DNA of 64,000 nt from Pomphorhynchus laevis (lineage: Eukaryota; Acanthocephala; Palaeacanthocephala; Echinorhynchida; Pomphorhynchidae). Below are positions 9,683-20,879 of this stretch, piece by piece (within the stretch, counting starts at the first letter, position 1; every line of letters starts with the position of its first letter). The stretch spans positions 62,001-126,000 of the forward strand of contig WNNJ02001349.1 of assembly GCA_012934845.2 (NCBI GenBank), read 5' to 3'. Both the position numbers and the translations under genes were made by a program. Under the pieces are notes generated by a model that searched no databases, was not told where the DNA came from, and worked only from the letters and a program-made list of their open reading frames with translations.

Positions 9683-10995
9683 AGATTTATTTCAACGTGG
9701 CAAATGCGTGCCAGCGCACGCTTACATGACCACAACAAAACAAAAATGTAAATCAGGTGTCGAGAAGGTGTGAACGGAGGAGGTGTTTGAATGTGATAAA
9801 GGAGGGGGCGCGGCGGACGTCGAGAGGGAGTTGATTCCAGGCTAGTGAGGCGGCGACGAGGAAGGATCGGATACCATAGTTGTTGGAGTAATTAGGAACG
9901 TGGAGTAAGAGGGAATTACAAGAACGCAGCGATAGCGAGGTGGGGCGAGTATTGTCTAAGAAAGGTTGATGAACGATGAGGAGCCGACAGCGATGAGACG
10001 AAAAGTTACGAGAAGGCGGAGTTTGATGCGGATGTGGATGGTGGGTAAGGAGAGTTGGGCAAAATATGTGGATGTGTGGTCGAGGCGATGGAGACGAAAG
10101 AGCACACGAACGGCAGAGTTGATTATGCGTTGTAGGGGTAGGATGATGGATTTTGGAGAATTGGCGAAAAGGCTAAGGCAGTAATCGATTTTGGGGAAAA
10201 GAAGCGATGAAAGAAGAGGCATACAAGAACGGAAGTGATAAGGGGGCGGATACGGCGGATGTCACGAAGAATTGAGTTAGACGAGCGGACATTGTCACGG
10301 ACGAAGGGTTTAAGGGAAAGGTGATCATCGAAATGGAAGCCTAAGAAAGTGAGATTGTGGACTATAGGGATGATTGATGAGGCCAAAGATACAATGGGAG
10401 GAGATATGTTTGGTTTACGGGGAAGGATCCACATTATTTTGGACTTTTCGGGGTTTAGAACGAGATGGAGATTGGAGAGACATTTGTAGATAGAAGAAAG
10501 ACAGTTGGATGAAGAAACGCCGATATCGTGTATGCGATGTGCGGGTGCATGAGCATATATGAGGAAGTCATCGGCGTATTGCATGACGTTAAAGGAGAAA
10601 GGTTTGATAAACAGAGAGAGGTCGTCAAGCAGAAGAGAGAAAAGTAGGGGACCTAGGACTGAACCTTTGCGGGACCCCGCAAAAGATAGGGATGGGAGGG
10701 GATGATGATGAATTAGAACAGACGCGAAAGGAACGGTCAGATAGATATAAGGCAAACCATGCTACGGATGAAGAAGAAAAGCCGTAATCATAACGAAGGC
10801 GAAAGGAGGACGGAGTGGTTAATAATGTCGAAGGCGGAGGAGAGGTCGAGGGAGATGAGAACACTATATAGAGCCTTGCCTCGAGAAATGAGTAAGTCGT
10901 TATAAACTTTCATGCAGGCGATTTCTGTGGAGTGATTAGAGCGTAAAGCGGATTGGAAAGGAGGGTAAGGATTGGATGATGAGAGATAAGCGTTG
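9683..10995 (-). mobile_element. LINE family A, 5'-truncated copy 1 (RT and 3' end)
   Basis: Minus-strand copy of the serine-rich LINE best seen at 40262-41690. It covers the RT palm (QYADDFLIY), the thumb and C-terminal region, and the 3' end that includes TGGCAAATGCGTGCC. Compared with the better copy, the reading frame is broken near 10680 (palm, GVPQGS motif) and near 10220, and there are further single changes. The clade is Jockey/CR1-like by its motifs. The 5' part of the copy is inverted (next entry). Confidence 0.85.
10123..10755 (-). pseudogene. LINE A RT fragment (palm to thumb), broken
   Basis: 210-codon frame. After a short out-of-frame start it reads GSVLGPLLFSLLLDDLSLF, MQYADDFLIYAHAP, and the conserved MWILPRKP...FLGFHFDDHLSLKPFVRD block of family A. 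The catalytic YADD is intact, but the upstream GVPQ half is in another frame and the C-terminal part (9956-10222) is in a third. It is therefore a dead copy of the RT seen whole at 40336-41499. Confidence 0.8.
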
Positions 10996-11009
10996 ATCTG
11001 TATTAAGAT

Positions 11010-11107
11010 GAGGCTTATCTCTCCTCATCCAATCTGTACCCTCCTTTCCAATCCGCTTTCCGCTCTAATCACTCCACAGAAATTGCCTGCATGAAAGTTT
11101 ACAACGA
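11010..11107 (+). mobile_element. Inverted 5' piece of LINE A copy 1
   Basis: About 95 bp that is the reverse complement of 10905-10995: GGCTTATCTCTCCTCATCC, ACCCTCCTTTCCAATCCGC, then CACTCCACAGAAATTGCCTG. The inverted segment sits at the 5' end of the LINE. This is the pattern left by twin priming during LINE integration, here with an overlap, so the junction forms a large hairpin. Confidence 0.8.
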
Positions 11108-11269
11108 CAATGAGTGCATTACTGCCGAGTCGTTTCCTGAAATCATCTTACTGTTATCCAAATAAAATTATTATTAAAATTATTATAGATTGATGTCGAT
11201 TTGATATAGGATTATTTAAGTGATTATTATTTAATGAATTATAGATTAGCCACGTAAGTTAGTCCTCTG

Positions 11270-11840
11270 AACTTGCAACTAGTCCCATAAATTCGTAGCT
11301 AGTTCCATAATGCGTAGCTATCACCGTGAATTCATAGACAACATGTGAATTCGTAGCTAGCTCCGTAAACTTGTAGCTAGGATCGTGAATTCGTAGTTAT
11401 CACCGTGACTTCATAGCATGTCCCTGAATTCGTAGAAAGCCCGTGGATTCGAAGTCAGCTCGTGAATTCGTAACTATTACCGTGTCTTCGTAGCTATCGC
11501 CGTGAATTCGTAACTATCTCTGTGAATTTGTAGCAATCCCGTGAAATAGTAATTAGCCCATGAATTAGTAGCAATCCCGTAAACTCGTAATTAGCCCGTG
11601 AATTCGTAGCTAGCCCCGTGAATTTGTAACTCGCCCTGTGAATTTGTAGCAAGACCCGTGAATTCGTAGTTAGCTTCTTGAATTAGAGAGCATGTGAAAT
11701 CGTAGCTAGCTTACTGAATTAGAGAGCCTGTGAAATCGTAGCTAGCTCCCTGAATTAGCTAGCCCGTGAATTCGTAGTTATAACCGTGACTTCGTAGCTA
11801 TCGCCGTGAATTCGTAGCTATAACCTTGATCTTGTAGAAC
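11270..11840. repeat. Minisatellite of about 19-20 bp units
   Basis: Dozens of degenerate tandem copies of a unit like CCGTGAATTCGTAGCTAGC, with variants GTGACTTCGTAGCTATCAC and CCCGTGAAATCGTAGC. Units vary in length by a few bases, and some are fused into higher-order pairs near 11670-11760 (GAATTAGAGAGC...GTGAAATCGTAGC). No coding capacity. Confidence 0.85.
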
Positions 11841-11849
11841 AAGCTGGAC

Positions 11850-13480
11850 TCACTGCCAAATACTTATCAATTATGTTGTTCTGCTTTGTAAACTCTTCTG
11901 CAAAAGTAGGTAGGTGGTCCCGATAATTTACACAAGAGCGGAGCTGTGATTAGCAAATTGTCTGCCTAGATAGGCTGTCGCATCGGTCAATATCGTTATC
12001 AAATATTTACTTGATGAATTGCTTATCAAGTCTCAATTTATTGTGGCCTTTTTGTCAATAAAAGGCGACATTTTTGCTTAAATCTTACTAATCTTCTAAA
12101 CTATTAATATCTCCTTTGTATTATTATTTTATAATAATTATTGAATCAGATTATGCCAAATATCCTATATAAAGGAACAAGCGATCCGCGTAACTTAAAC
12201 AATTACAGAAATACTCTGTCAAGTGTAAGATCAATTTGTATTTAAATTATTTCGACTAATGTCGATTATATTTTACTGACGCATATTCATAGTTTGGATT
12301 ATCATTCGAAAGTAAAGTGTTATTAAGCTGTTTCCGTAGATTTCACAAAGCTGATCGATCTCGTAAAATTATTAATTAACAGTAAATTTAATCAGATCAG
12401 ATAACTGAGTATAAGATATAGATTATAAGTTATATAATATTAATTAATATTAAATATTATATTATTATATAATATTATAATTATAATCTATGTAATTATA
12501 TATTTAAGATTATAAGATATAAGATTTATACAATTAAAATATATAATCTTATATAATCGTATATTAGATTTTATAAAAAGTAAACAATTGAAATTGAATT
12601 TTAATCGATATGTCGGATTAAAGCACTTCGCTAAATATAAGCATTTCGTTTTAAAACAGAAATGTTTTATGTAAAAATTAAACATTGAAATTTAAAATAA
12701 AAGTCAATGTTTATGAATTGACTAATAAATAACAGAAAATGTATCAGAGTAAAGATTAGAGGTCATTAGGAGGAACTGCTAAATTATCAGGTTTCGGCAC
12801 CTATTTTTGAACCATATATTTCGCTTCTGAGATTTCATATTTTGCTTTTAGGATTAATTTGTCATATACAAATAGTTAAATTTTATCAGATCATATAATT
12901 CGGGTTTCTGAGGTGCTAAATATAAGATTCATTTGTACATTTCATTAATGTTCAACAGGGATACCAGCTAAGTCCCATATTGATCAGCATCCTTATTGCA
13001 GATCTACCAGCTTGCATCCGCTCTTCAAAGTTGGAAGTTTTGGACTTTAAAAGTATTTGTTTGATACCATCATATTTGATGGAAATTAGTTTCTGGGTAA
13101 ATTAGTTTCAATTCGTAGCAAATAAGCAAAAATATTGAGAGAATTGGCCTTATCCAGCCCAAAGGATAGGGCCTTTGCAATTTCCAGCGAGTATCATTTC
13201 GATTTAATAATAAGCAACGATCTTGCATAAAAAATTAACGAATAAAATCGCAAATAATCGCTGTAATTTCACATATACAAAATAAGATTTATTGAGAAGT
13301 GAACCACCATATATGGAATATTTTGTCATTTTTTAATTCTTTTTAGAACGAAAAAATAAAACAATATATAGTAAACTTAAAAGCAGCAAACATTATGATG
13401 GATGGTAGAGTGAGACTAAAACATTACATTGTCACCATCACCAAAATGGAGGTAATAACTGAACAGTAATTGCAGTGGGA
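11850..13480. other. AT-rich spacer with R fragments
   Basis: Mostly A/T-rich. An inverted block-1 word lies at about 12385-12415 (AGATCAGATAACTGAGT) and a partial inverted block 2 at 12735-12815 (AGAGGTCATTAGGAGGAACTGC, ATCAGGTTTCGG). No gene is recognised before the last exon of the cysteine string protein gene. Confidence 0.45.
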
Positions 13481-13485
13481 AAATA

Positions 13486-13572
13486 CTACATCATCGGAAT
13501 CGCAGTTTCGTTGGGTGCTTTTCCAGTAACAATAGGAGTTGTACTGTCATTTTCCTTGTTAGCAGCATCATT
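13486..13572 (-). CDS. Cysteine string protein exon 4 (C-terminal tail), tentative
   Basis: 28 codons plus TAG after a good acceptor (TTTTTCTCTTAG). The peptide NDAANKENDSTTPIVTGKAP then NETAIPMM resembles the T-P-I-V containing tails of CSP proteins, and phase 0 fits exon 3. The assignment rests on phase, strand, acceptor and this short similarity. Confidence 0.5.
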   Translation of the reverse strand, partial: NDAANKENDSTTPIVTGKAPNETAIPMM

Positions 13573-16500
13573 CTAAGAGAAAAATAAGACTAAATATTTA
13601 ATATTAAATAGATGTTTGCGTCAATGTCAAATTAAGAATCATACAAACCACTAGTACATTAATACATTTGAGATAGTGAAAATGAAATTACCAGCAAGCG
13701 AGAGGAGAAAGAACAATTGATGTCTAGGGACAATAAATTTCAACATTCGAAAAGTTGACGGAACAATAATCTACAAATGATCCCTTAGAGAGCGTGTTGA
13801 ATCCGGCATCTTCGTATACAGCATCAACTCATGCACTTAAAATTCGACGCGGCAGAATTCACCTTGACAGCAACGATCACCCATCAAGTAGTGAATCAGA
13901 CAGCAAGGAGGACATTTTGAATGTTTTATATCTTTTTAAACTTATTAAATTCCTGTCTAATTTTATAAGTAATCAATTTTAAATAATCAATGCATAATTT
14001 TATTCCAAATATATTACATTTGATATAATATTATATATAGTACATTTGATATCAAATAATACATTTAAAAATTATAAAAGTTATATTTATAAATTAATTT
14101 CTTCTAATATAATAACGAGGTTAGATATTTCTAAATTAAATATTTCAATACAAAAGTAACAATAGCAAAACAAGCACATGAATATCTAAACACTATAACC
14201 AGATGGTACAAATTCTTCGAAAAGGATATTATTAAATCGCTTGATTCAATAGAGATCCGGCGATTCTTTTTATGTAAAATTAAAAATTAAAAAAACGGCT
14301 GATAATCAAGAATTATAAAATTCAAAATAATTTTTTGTTTCGCCATTTCAAAGTAAAAGCACTTACACAAAATCAGTAGTCTAAATTCAGTTGCTCTAGA
14401 ACTCAATTGTAAAACTCAGACAAAATAAAAATGGACTAAAGATGCATTTACGGATTTAATGCAGTAAAAATACGTTTAGTCAAATGCAACTCTAAACCAA
14501 ATTTTATTTTGCATTAAGTCAAATAAAAGTCAAATTAAAATATTAAAACAAAATGACAAAATACAAAAATAAATAATTTTTTATCTTTTATTTAAATATT
14601 AATTTAAATTAAAATTATTATTTTAATTTTAATTAAAATGTGAAAAATACATTTTTTGTATTTTAATAAAATACAAAAATATTTGCATTTAATATAATAC
14701 AAATATAGTTAAAACCCATTTTAACTATAAAATAAGTTAAGGAAGGTTTAATTTGAGTTAACTTTTTTATATAATTACGAATATCCAAATATCAGGATAA
14801 ACAATTTAACTTCAAACAACAGAATAAAAAATGTAAGAGCGAATAATTAAATAAAAATAACTAAAAAAGCAGGAGAGAGATTTTCAGTTTATAAAATTTC
14901 GAAAAATCTTAGTAGCAAGGATGAACATCGATTTTTGAGAATAAATGTGTTAATCATACTGAGATAGATTGTTTTCTTTAATGTTGTCTTCCGCAGCTAT
15001 ACAAGCAACAAACTTAATAAAAGCAATTGGACTTATAGATGTCCAACTGAATAATAAAGGAAAAATTTATTTGATTCAATAACATATTCTCATCATAATC
15101 CATCTAGGTTCTGTCGGGCACAAACTATATTTTTGTGCTAGAAGCTTGCTGTGAGGGTGAAGTCACTGTGCCTACGATGATGTTAAAAGAACTAATTTAG
15201 CATATGATGTTATATTATTAAATGGGTTGTTAATCATTAATCATTTAACAAGTAATTAGGTATTTGTTAATATGAATGATCATTGTTACGGTACAATAAA
15301 TAACCAAAATCTAAGCAGCAAGTCATTGTGAGCTAATAATAATATTGCTAAAATATTAGTATAAAACGATCACTGGAAGCATTTCTCTAGGATAACGCAT
15401 TGAAAATAAGATAACGAAATTGTACTTCTATTATAAAGGCTTACTGCGCGTGCCTCTTCTTGCATTTCGTCGTATCCTTGTTTAACCTAGTGGTTAAATT
15501 GAGCAATTAAATTACTTTTAAAAAACTACCGTAATTTACCAATGTCGGAACACACTTTCCACAGCAGAAATTGCAGAAGCATCCACAGCAACAAAAGCAT
15601 CCATAGCAACAACAACTCAGGAAGAACAGGCCAAGCACTGTCCATTTAAATAATGGATTTTGTGAGATTAGGAAAATCGACATGTTTTCCTCGCCGATTT
15701 GATTCATCATATTGAGTCCCATGTTACCGTATTGATCGTAGATTTTTCTTTTTGTCGGGTCTTTCAATATTAAATGCGCGTAATTAATTTCACGAATCTT
15801 TGAAATCAAATTTAAATTTATTTCCATGTATTATCGATGAATAAATTAACAACTAAATCAAATATGTGATCTTTAGATCTTTATTTTTTGATCTTTATCT
15901 TTGATCTAATAAGATACGTAAAATGTGATGTTTAGAAAATTAATTAATAATTAATCATAAAATATTAATAATTAATTATCTATCAGATATGATATGACAT
16001 ACAAAACATCTTTGGTCATATGGCAAATATTTGCTCACATTTATCTGAAAGCTTAAAGATTGCATCTGCCCAATACTGAATTTAAACATCTCATATGTAA
16101 AATCGAAAATGAATACATTTCTAATTAAGGATATTAAATCACATATTACCACTGGATTATGCGTAATTCGTAGAATATTGATGTTAAATAATGATGATTA
16201 TTTAACTATTAATTATAAAAATGACGATTATTTGTAAATAATTAAATGTCATTAAATAATGACATGTCGGGCGTAATTTGTAAATGTTTTTGCATTTACA
16301 CACTGTGTAACTTAGGAGTTGCAAAAAGGATATGATAAATTATCAAGAACTATTTCCAAAAACCGATAATAGCAATAATAAAAAAGAATAAAGTTATGAA
16401 AATGTAACTCTGTATAGTTGTATAAAAACCGCCTACACAAAATTTGAAATTATTAAAAAGCCAGAACAAATCGATAATTTGAAATTATCAAAACGATATG

Positions 16501-18977
16501 CAAATTAGTGAGGTAAACTAATAACGAGAAATATTGTTAAATATAAAGAAATACGCATTTATGTTAGCAATAAACAAACTAAATTTTGAAAATATAAATT
16601 TTCATATTTTTAAAAATTTAAAAATTAAATTTTAAATTAAAATTTAATTGAATTATAATTTAAAATTCAAAATTTTAATTTAATTGAAATTTAATTTAAA
16701 AATTTATCACATTTTTTCATTAAATCTTTGCTATTGTTTTCTGATGATGAACGTAGTTTAAAAAAGCAATAAATGATGTGACTTTTTGTTTTTCAAATTC
16801 ATGTAAAAGAATGCGACACTCTGTTCGATAGATATATTGCTGGCAGTTAAAATTAAATTAATTTTATTTATTAAAAAGGTTCCACGATGACTCATTTGAA
16901 TGAGTCATTACACATATTTACACAATAGTAACCAATCAATTCTTTAAAAAGATTTCTTTATTTTATGATTTCTTTATTGTTACATATTACGGAATTTAAG
17001 GTTTGTTGAACAAATTCATTGGTAATATTTTTTAAACAACAAAATTGATTGATTTATATCAATCAATATTATAAAGATGCATTTAAAATTGATACTTTAT
17101 ATCAATTTTATAGCAGTTTAAAAATGTTGACGATAAGATTAAAGAATTACACTTGAGGACAAATTTAAGGATTAGTTAACTTATTTTATTTTCACGATCA
17201 CCACTAATTAAAAAATGTAATTTTATTTTAAAATTATTACAGCTTAAGTACTTATGCCTCAAATTATGACTTGCGTAATCGATGAACATTTTAAATCTTG
17301 TTTTATTTTAAAACCAATTTTATGATCACTATTTAAAGAGTGTTTATAACCGCACCTGAGCCTATTTCTTTTTTCACTGAATAATTATGCTGATCAATAC
17401 GTTTGGATAAACCTTGTCGGGCTTTTGAATCGCTACATTAATTTGCTTTTGAATCGCTACATTAATCAGCTTTTGAATCGCTACTAATTCAAAAAATGTA
17501 AGTTTACTTTAAATTTTATTTTAAAATTATAACAATTTATAATTATGACTTTGGTGTACATTTTGCATCTTGTTTTCTTTCGCGTTAAGTCATTTAATTT
17601 CAATGATTTTATTTTAATTTTATGAAAGAATGGAAGAGCAATAAAGTGATTTAAAAGTCAAAAGATGACTTATGCGTACAACACATATAATTTAATAAAC
17701 TTTAAAAAAATTGTAAATAAGGCGAAGAGACATTTATATATATTTCACAATTTAGATGCAATATCTAGGTGGCACGTGGGCTCACTATTATCAAGGATTA
17801 TTCAATCTGAAAATAAAAAACAATTAAAAGTAGCACGAAAAACAGTCAGTAGTAAACAATGTCTATTTAGCCATTATGTGGTGGTTAAAATTGTCCAGCT
17901 ATCATTCGAGGATTTAAATCCAGAGTAAGGTCTGTTTATTTCCTGAAATGATCCTATCTTTATTGAGGCTAATGTAAATCGCTTCCATTACTTCCTTCTA
18001 CATGTATTAGCCTTAACTTTTGAAGTTATTATAGAGGAGATATCCACATTATATGATTTTATTTTATCACATTATTTCAATAAGGTATTCTTAATGTTTT
18101 ATGCTATTTTGGTCTTATATCCAATGCTCTTCCCGTTTGTCTTCCCGCATGTAGTGAACAAGTTTCACAGTTGAATGCATAGATGTCCCCTAGCTTATTC
18201 TGTTTTGGCTTAATCTTAAATAAATTTGCAAATTTTGGTCGTGCTTGAGTTTACGGGACCAGTCTTTTTTTTCCTTTAAATTTTGAATACATTTCTGTTT
18301 GAGTATGGCATTAACTGTTTCATTTATATAAAGAGTATCTGCATATTATTCTCATGACAACCCGTTTGTTATAATATTGGAAGAAATTAGTTTGGAACGG
18401 TGAAAGGCTCTCGACATAAGGCGAAGTAAGCATTCAATTGATGGTTCTTATCTCAATTGTAAGTAGATTTCTATTAGAACAAATATTAAAAGCTCTTTGG
18501 TAATATGACCTTGCCAATGAAATTCTCCACCCAATTTGGGTAGCAGTTTTCGATTAGGTAGAACTGTTGGTACATGTTTGCGATAAACTCAGGTTTCCAG
18601 TTTATTGTTGTTTCTAATAATTTTCACATCCAGAAAATTAATTTCATTTTTATCTTTTTAGTTTAACTGTCCATTTAATGCGCTTATCTGTACTATTTAA
18701 TGTGTTCATCATGTCTTTTATGTTTTAAAAAATGTATTTAATAAAAAGGTTTTCATTGCTACAAACTTTATAGGATTTAATACCACCATACCTTATCATT
18801 GGCGGTTGGATCATTTGGATGTTTATCCGGGTGATATTTAAATGCTTGCTAAATTATCTGTATATTAAAACAAGATTTTCATCAGAACAAATTTACCGTT
18901 CGATAGGCTTTTTTTATATCCTCATCAGTAGCATCTTTACTGACTTGCAAAATCTCATAAAGATTAGCAGTATTCAT
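13486..18977 (-). CDS. Cysteine string protein (DnaJ subfamily C member 5 type), spliced gene
   Basis: Reconstructed from four in-phase exons on the minus strand: 18977-18897, 18848-18792, 15797-15540 and 13572-13486, giving about 160 residues. Exons 1-2 encode the J domain from MNTANLYEILQVSKDATDED through KYHPDKHPNDPTANDK, with the HPD tripeptide that activates Hsp70. Exon 3 encodes the J-domain end (IREINYAHLILKDPTKRKIY), the QIGEEN linker, and the palmitoylated cysteine string of 12 cysteines in about 24 residues. Exon 4 is a short tail. Family members are vesicle-membrane co-chaperones of Hsc70 in regulated exocytosis. All introns are phase 0 with GT-AG ends. The protein is shorter than usual (about 180-250), and exon 4 is the weakest call, since an extra exon between 3 and 4 cannot be excluded. 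A host gene; no lesion is seen. Confidence 0.8.
13776..13982 (+). CDS. Unidentified small open frame antisense in CSP intron 3
   Basis: Plus-strand frame containing SSYTASTHALKIRRGRIHLD, then SNDHPSSSESDSKEDIL and an A/T-driven tail. The serine/aspartate-rich middle is more protein-like than its surroundings. No in-frame ATG precedes it, so it would have to be an exon (possible acceptor CCCTTAG at about 13780-13787). I do not recognise it. Confidence 0.2.
   Translation, partial: NDPLESVLNPASSYTASTHALKIRRGRIHLDSNDHPSSSESDSKEDILNVLYLFKLIKFLSNFISNQF
15540..15797 (-). CDS. Cysteine string protein exon 3 (cysteine string)
   Basis: 86 codons after acceptor TTTCAAAG. It runs from IREINYAHLI through KRKIYDQYGNMGL, QIGEENMS, a hydrophobic stretch (LFKWTVLGLFFL), then the cysteine string SCCCYGCFCCCGCFC and NFCCGKC, which is the family hallmark for multiple palmitoylation. 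The donor TTG|GTAAAT keeps phase 0. Open reading continues to 15507 if the donor is ignored. Confidence 0.85.
17421..17485 (+). repeat. Threefold tandem repeat, about 28 bp
   Basis: GCTTTTGAATCGCTACATTAA occurs three times in a row with small spacer changes, in CSP intron 2. Confidence 0.75.
17665..17928 (+). CDS. Unidentified open frame antisense in CSP intron 2
   Basis: 87 codons from an ATG (17665): MTYAYNTYNLINFKKIVNKA, later ISRWHVGSLLSRIIQSENKK and KTVSSKQCLFSHYVVV. It is longer than expected in such A/T-rich DNA and has Trp, Cys and His, but shows no motif I know. It may be a decayed transposon piece. Confidence 0.2.
   Translation: MTYAYNTYNLINFKKIVNKAKRHLYIFHNLDAISRWHVGSLLSRIIQSENKKQLKVARKTVSSKQCLFSHYVVVKIVQLSFEDLNPE
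18040..18735 (-). mobile_element. Penelope-like element remnant in CSP intron 2
   Basis: Minus-strand translation gives ordered but broken pieces of a Penelope-like polyprotein. RT palm/thumb pieces read MNTLNSTDKRIKWTVK and NFLDVKIIRNNNKLE. A linker piece reads SPYVESLSPFQTNFFQYYNK. The last piece, GDIYAFNCETCSLHAGRQTGRAL, has the layout of a GIY-YIG endonuclease (V-Y-x-I-x-C-x-x-C ... G-x-T-x-R). Several frame changes and stops are present, so it is dead. It lies in the same orientation as the host gene. Confidence 0.7.
18792..18848 (-). CDS. Cysteine string protein exon 2 (HPD motif)
   Basis: 19 codons, QAFKYHPDKHPNDPTANDK, after a 48-bp intron (18896-18849) ending TTTAG. It carries the invariant HPD. 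The donor is AAG|GTATGG. The length exactly fills the J-domain spacing between exon 1 and exon 3. Confidence 0.8.
18897..18977 (-). CDS. Cysteine string protein exon 1 (start of J domain)
   Basis: 27 codons from ATG at 18977. The peptide MNTANLYEILQVSKDATDED is followed by IKKAYRT, which matches helices I and early II of the J domain (YxxLxV...A.xxdIKKAYR). Donor GTAAAT follows directly. The start is chosen because it is the only ATG before the conserved Y-E-I-L motif, and CSP proteins begin shortly before it. Confidence 0.75.
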
Positions 18978-19414
18978 GAACCTATAAAAATGCTCTACAC
19001 CATTAATTTGAAGAAATTAGCTGTGAATTTATTAGTCGAATAAAATAGTACAAAATATAAGACGTTACTCACACAAATCTAGTGTTCTTATCTAGAATAT
19101 TAAATTAAAATTATTAAGTGAACACTTACATGTAATATTAAACTAATAAAAGATGAAATTAACTTAACTCAATTAATAAATTAAATTGATTGAGCAATAA
19201 TTTAATATATAATTTATACTTTTTAAAAATTACAGTCATTAGATCAATGATTAGTGATCGTTAAACTGAAGATAGTTTAATTTGTACTAACAAAAATTTA
19301 AAATAAAACTTTTGGAAAATTAAAGAATAAATTATTAGCCGGCAATAGAACGTATTCAGGAAAAATAGTGCATTCAGAATAAATGAACTACAATAAAAAT
19401 TACAAAATGTTATC

Positions 19415-19565
19415 GTCAGGAAAAATGCTATGTTATCATGTTTCGGTCCTTATTCCTAGACCCAACATAGCGACAGGGCCAAATACATGCTAACGGCGTA
19501 TTTCCTCTGATGAAATTTGATTATCTAGTGTATCTTATTCTAATACAAAAGTCATCAAATTAGAG
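19415..19565 (-). repeat. R repeat, block 2 copy 7
   Basis: Inverted copy containing CATGTTTCGGTCC, AACATAGCGACAGGGCCAAA, CGTATTTCCTCTGATG and GTGTATCTTATTCTAATAC. It lies about 440 bp upstream of the CSP start codon. Confidence 0.75.
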
Positions 19566-19865
19566 TTTACAAAAGGAATTGATGACCTCATCAGTTCTCA
19601 TATACAAAGTATATATACAATATATATACACTATATATATAAACTATATAACTACTCTTAAAATCTGGAACATACTGATGAAACTCAATAAGCAGAAACC
19701 GGTCTAGGGATTTGATTGCTGATGGACTGTGATGGTTTTTAATACCAAGTTATATCCATTTCACCCGTTTACTTATTAATAACAACTATAATGCCGTATT
19801 GCTCTGCGATCCGAGGGAACTCTGGATACAAATTTGCCGTATATACGGACATACCGTATATCTTG

Positions 19866-20800
19866 ATACGGTATGTATAATGGTGGTGCACGGATGTGCT
19901 GAGTAAACTACGGTCCAGGATTTCTTACGAAATTCGACAGCGATCGTCTAGAAGTGACATGGTGACTGAAAGTCGTGAATTGAAGTCAAGCTTATCAAGC
20001 AACACCATTTTGCATAAATGCCGAATTTCGTAAGAAATCCTCGACCGTTGTTGACTCAGCACATCCGTGCACTACTATTATACATGCCGTATCCATTAAA
20101 GATCTAACGAGTGCAACGACAATTCAGCAACAATCTATGCCTAGTGTTTAAGGATGGTCTGCACAGCAATTCGATCTGGTAAAGAGCGTAAGCCACAGTT
20201 AATTTAGTAAAGTGTCGGAAACGCCTTTATTCACAATGCCACACAGGTAACCGAAACGGCCAGTGAGTATTTCATTCTACTGATGAGTGTTGCCTGATAC
20301 TCATTGGTCGTCTAGCAGTGACATGGTGACTGTAAGTCGTAAATCGAAGTCCAGTCTATCAAGCAACACCATTTAGTATAAATGCCGTATTTCGTAAGAA
20401 ATCCTGGACCGTTGTCTACTCAGCACATCCGTGCACTACTATTATACCTGCCGTGTCCATTTAGGATCCAACGAGTGCAACGACAATTCAGCAACAACCT
20501 CTGCCTAGTGTTTAAGGATGGTCTGCACAGCAATTCGATCTGGTAAAGAGCGTAAGCCACAGTCAATTTAGTAAAGTGTCGGAAACGCCTTTATTCACAA
20601 TGCCACACAGGCAACCGAAACGGCCAGTGAGTATTTCATTCTACTGATGAGTGTTGCCTGATACTCATTGGTCGTCTAGCAGTGACATGGTGACTGTAAG
20701 TTGTGAATCGAAGTCCAGTCTATCAAGCAACACCATTTAGTATAAATGCCGTATTTCGTAAGAAATCCTGGACCGTTGTATACTCACCACATCCGTGCAC
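19866..20800. repeat. 364-bp tandem repeat with inverted leading piece
   Basis: Two full units (20071-20434 and 20435-20798) are almost identical. Marker ACTACTATTATAC starts at 20071 and 20435, and its counterpart (ACAACCATTATAT) at 20799. A partial unit precedes them (about 19946-20070), and 19866-19945 is the reverse complement of 20021-20100 (CACGGATGTGCTGAG / CTCAGCACATCCGTG). Units are less A/T-rich than their surroundings and contain CTGATGAG and CCGAAAC words. No open frame. Satellite-like or a non-autonomous element. Confidence 0.85.
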
Positions 20801-20879
20801 AACCATTATATATAAAGTATATTGTCTATATTATAGTACATTATAATATTTATTATAATATAGTATATTATATTATACC

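Noticed and set aside
11270-11840. CRISPR array
   Set aside because: Units are contiguous and degenerate with no unique spacers, and the genome is eukaryotic.
12488-12685. 65-residue minus-strand open frame
   Set aside because: Composition is that of random A/T-rich DNA and there is no conserved motif.
18819-19043. 74-residue plus-strand frame
   Set aside because: It is antisense to cysteine string protein exons 1 and 2, which explain the open stretch.
20230-20300. A full hammerhead ribozyme in the 364-bp repeat
   Set aside because: The CTGATGAG and CGAAAC words and one helix are present, but the helix next to the cleavage site and the third helix do not form. Kept only as a question in the findings.
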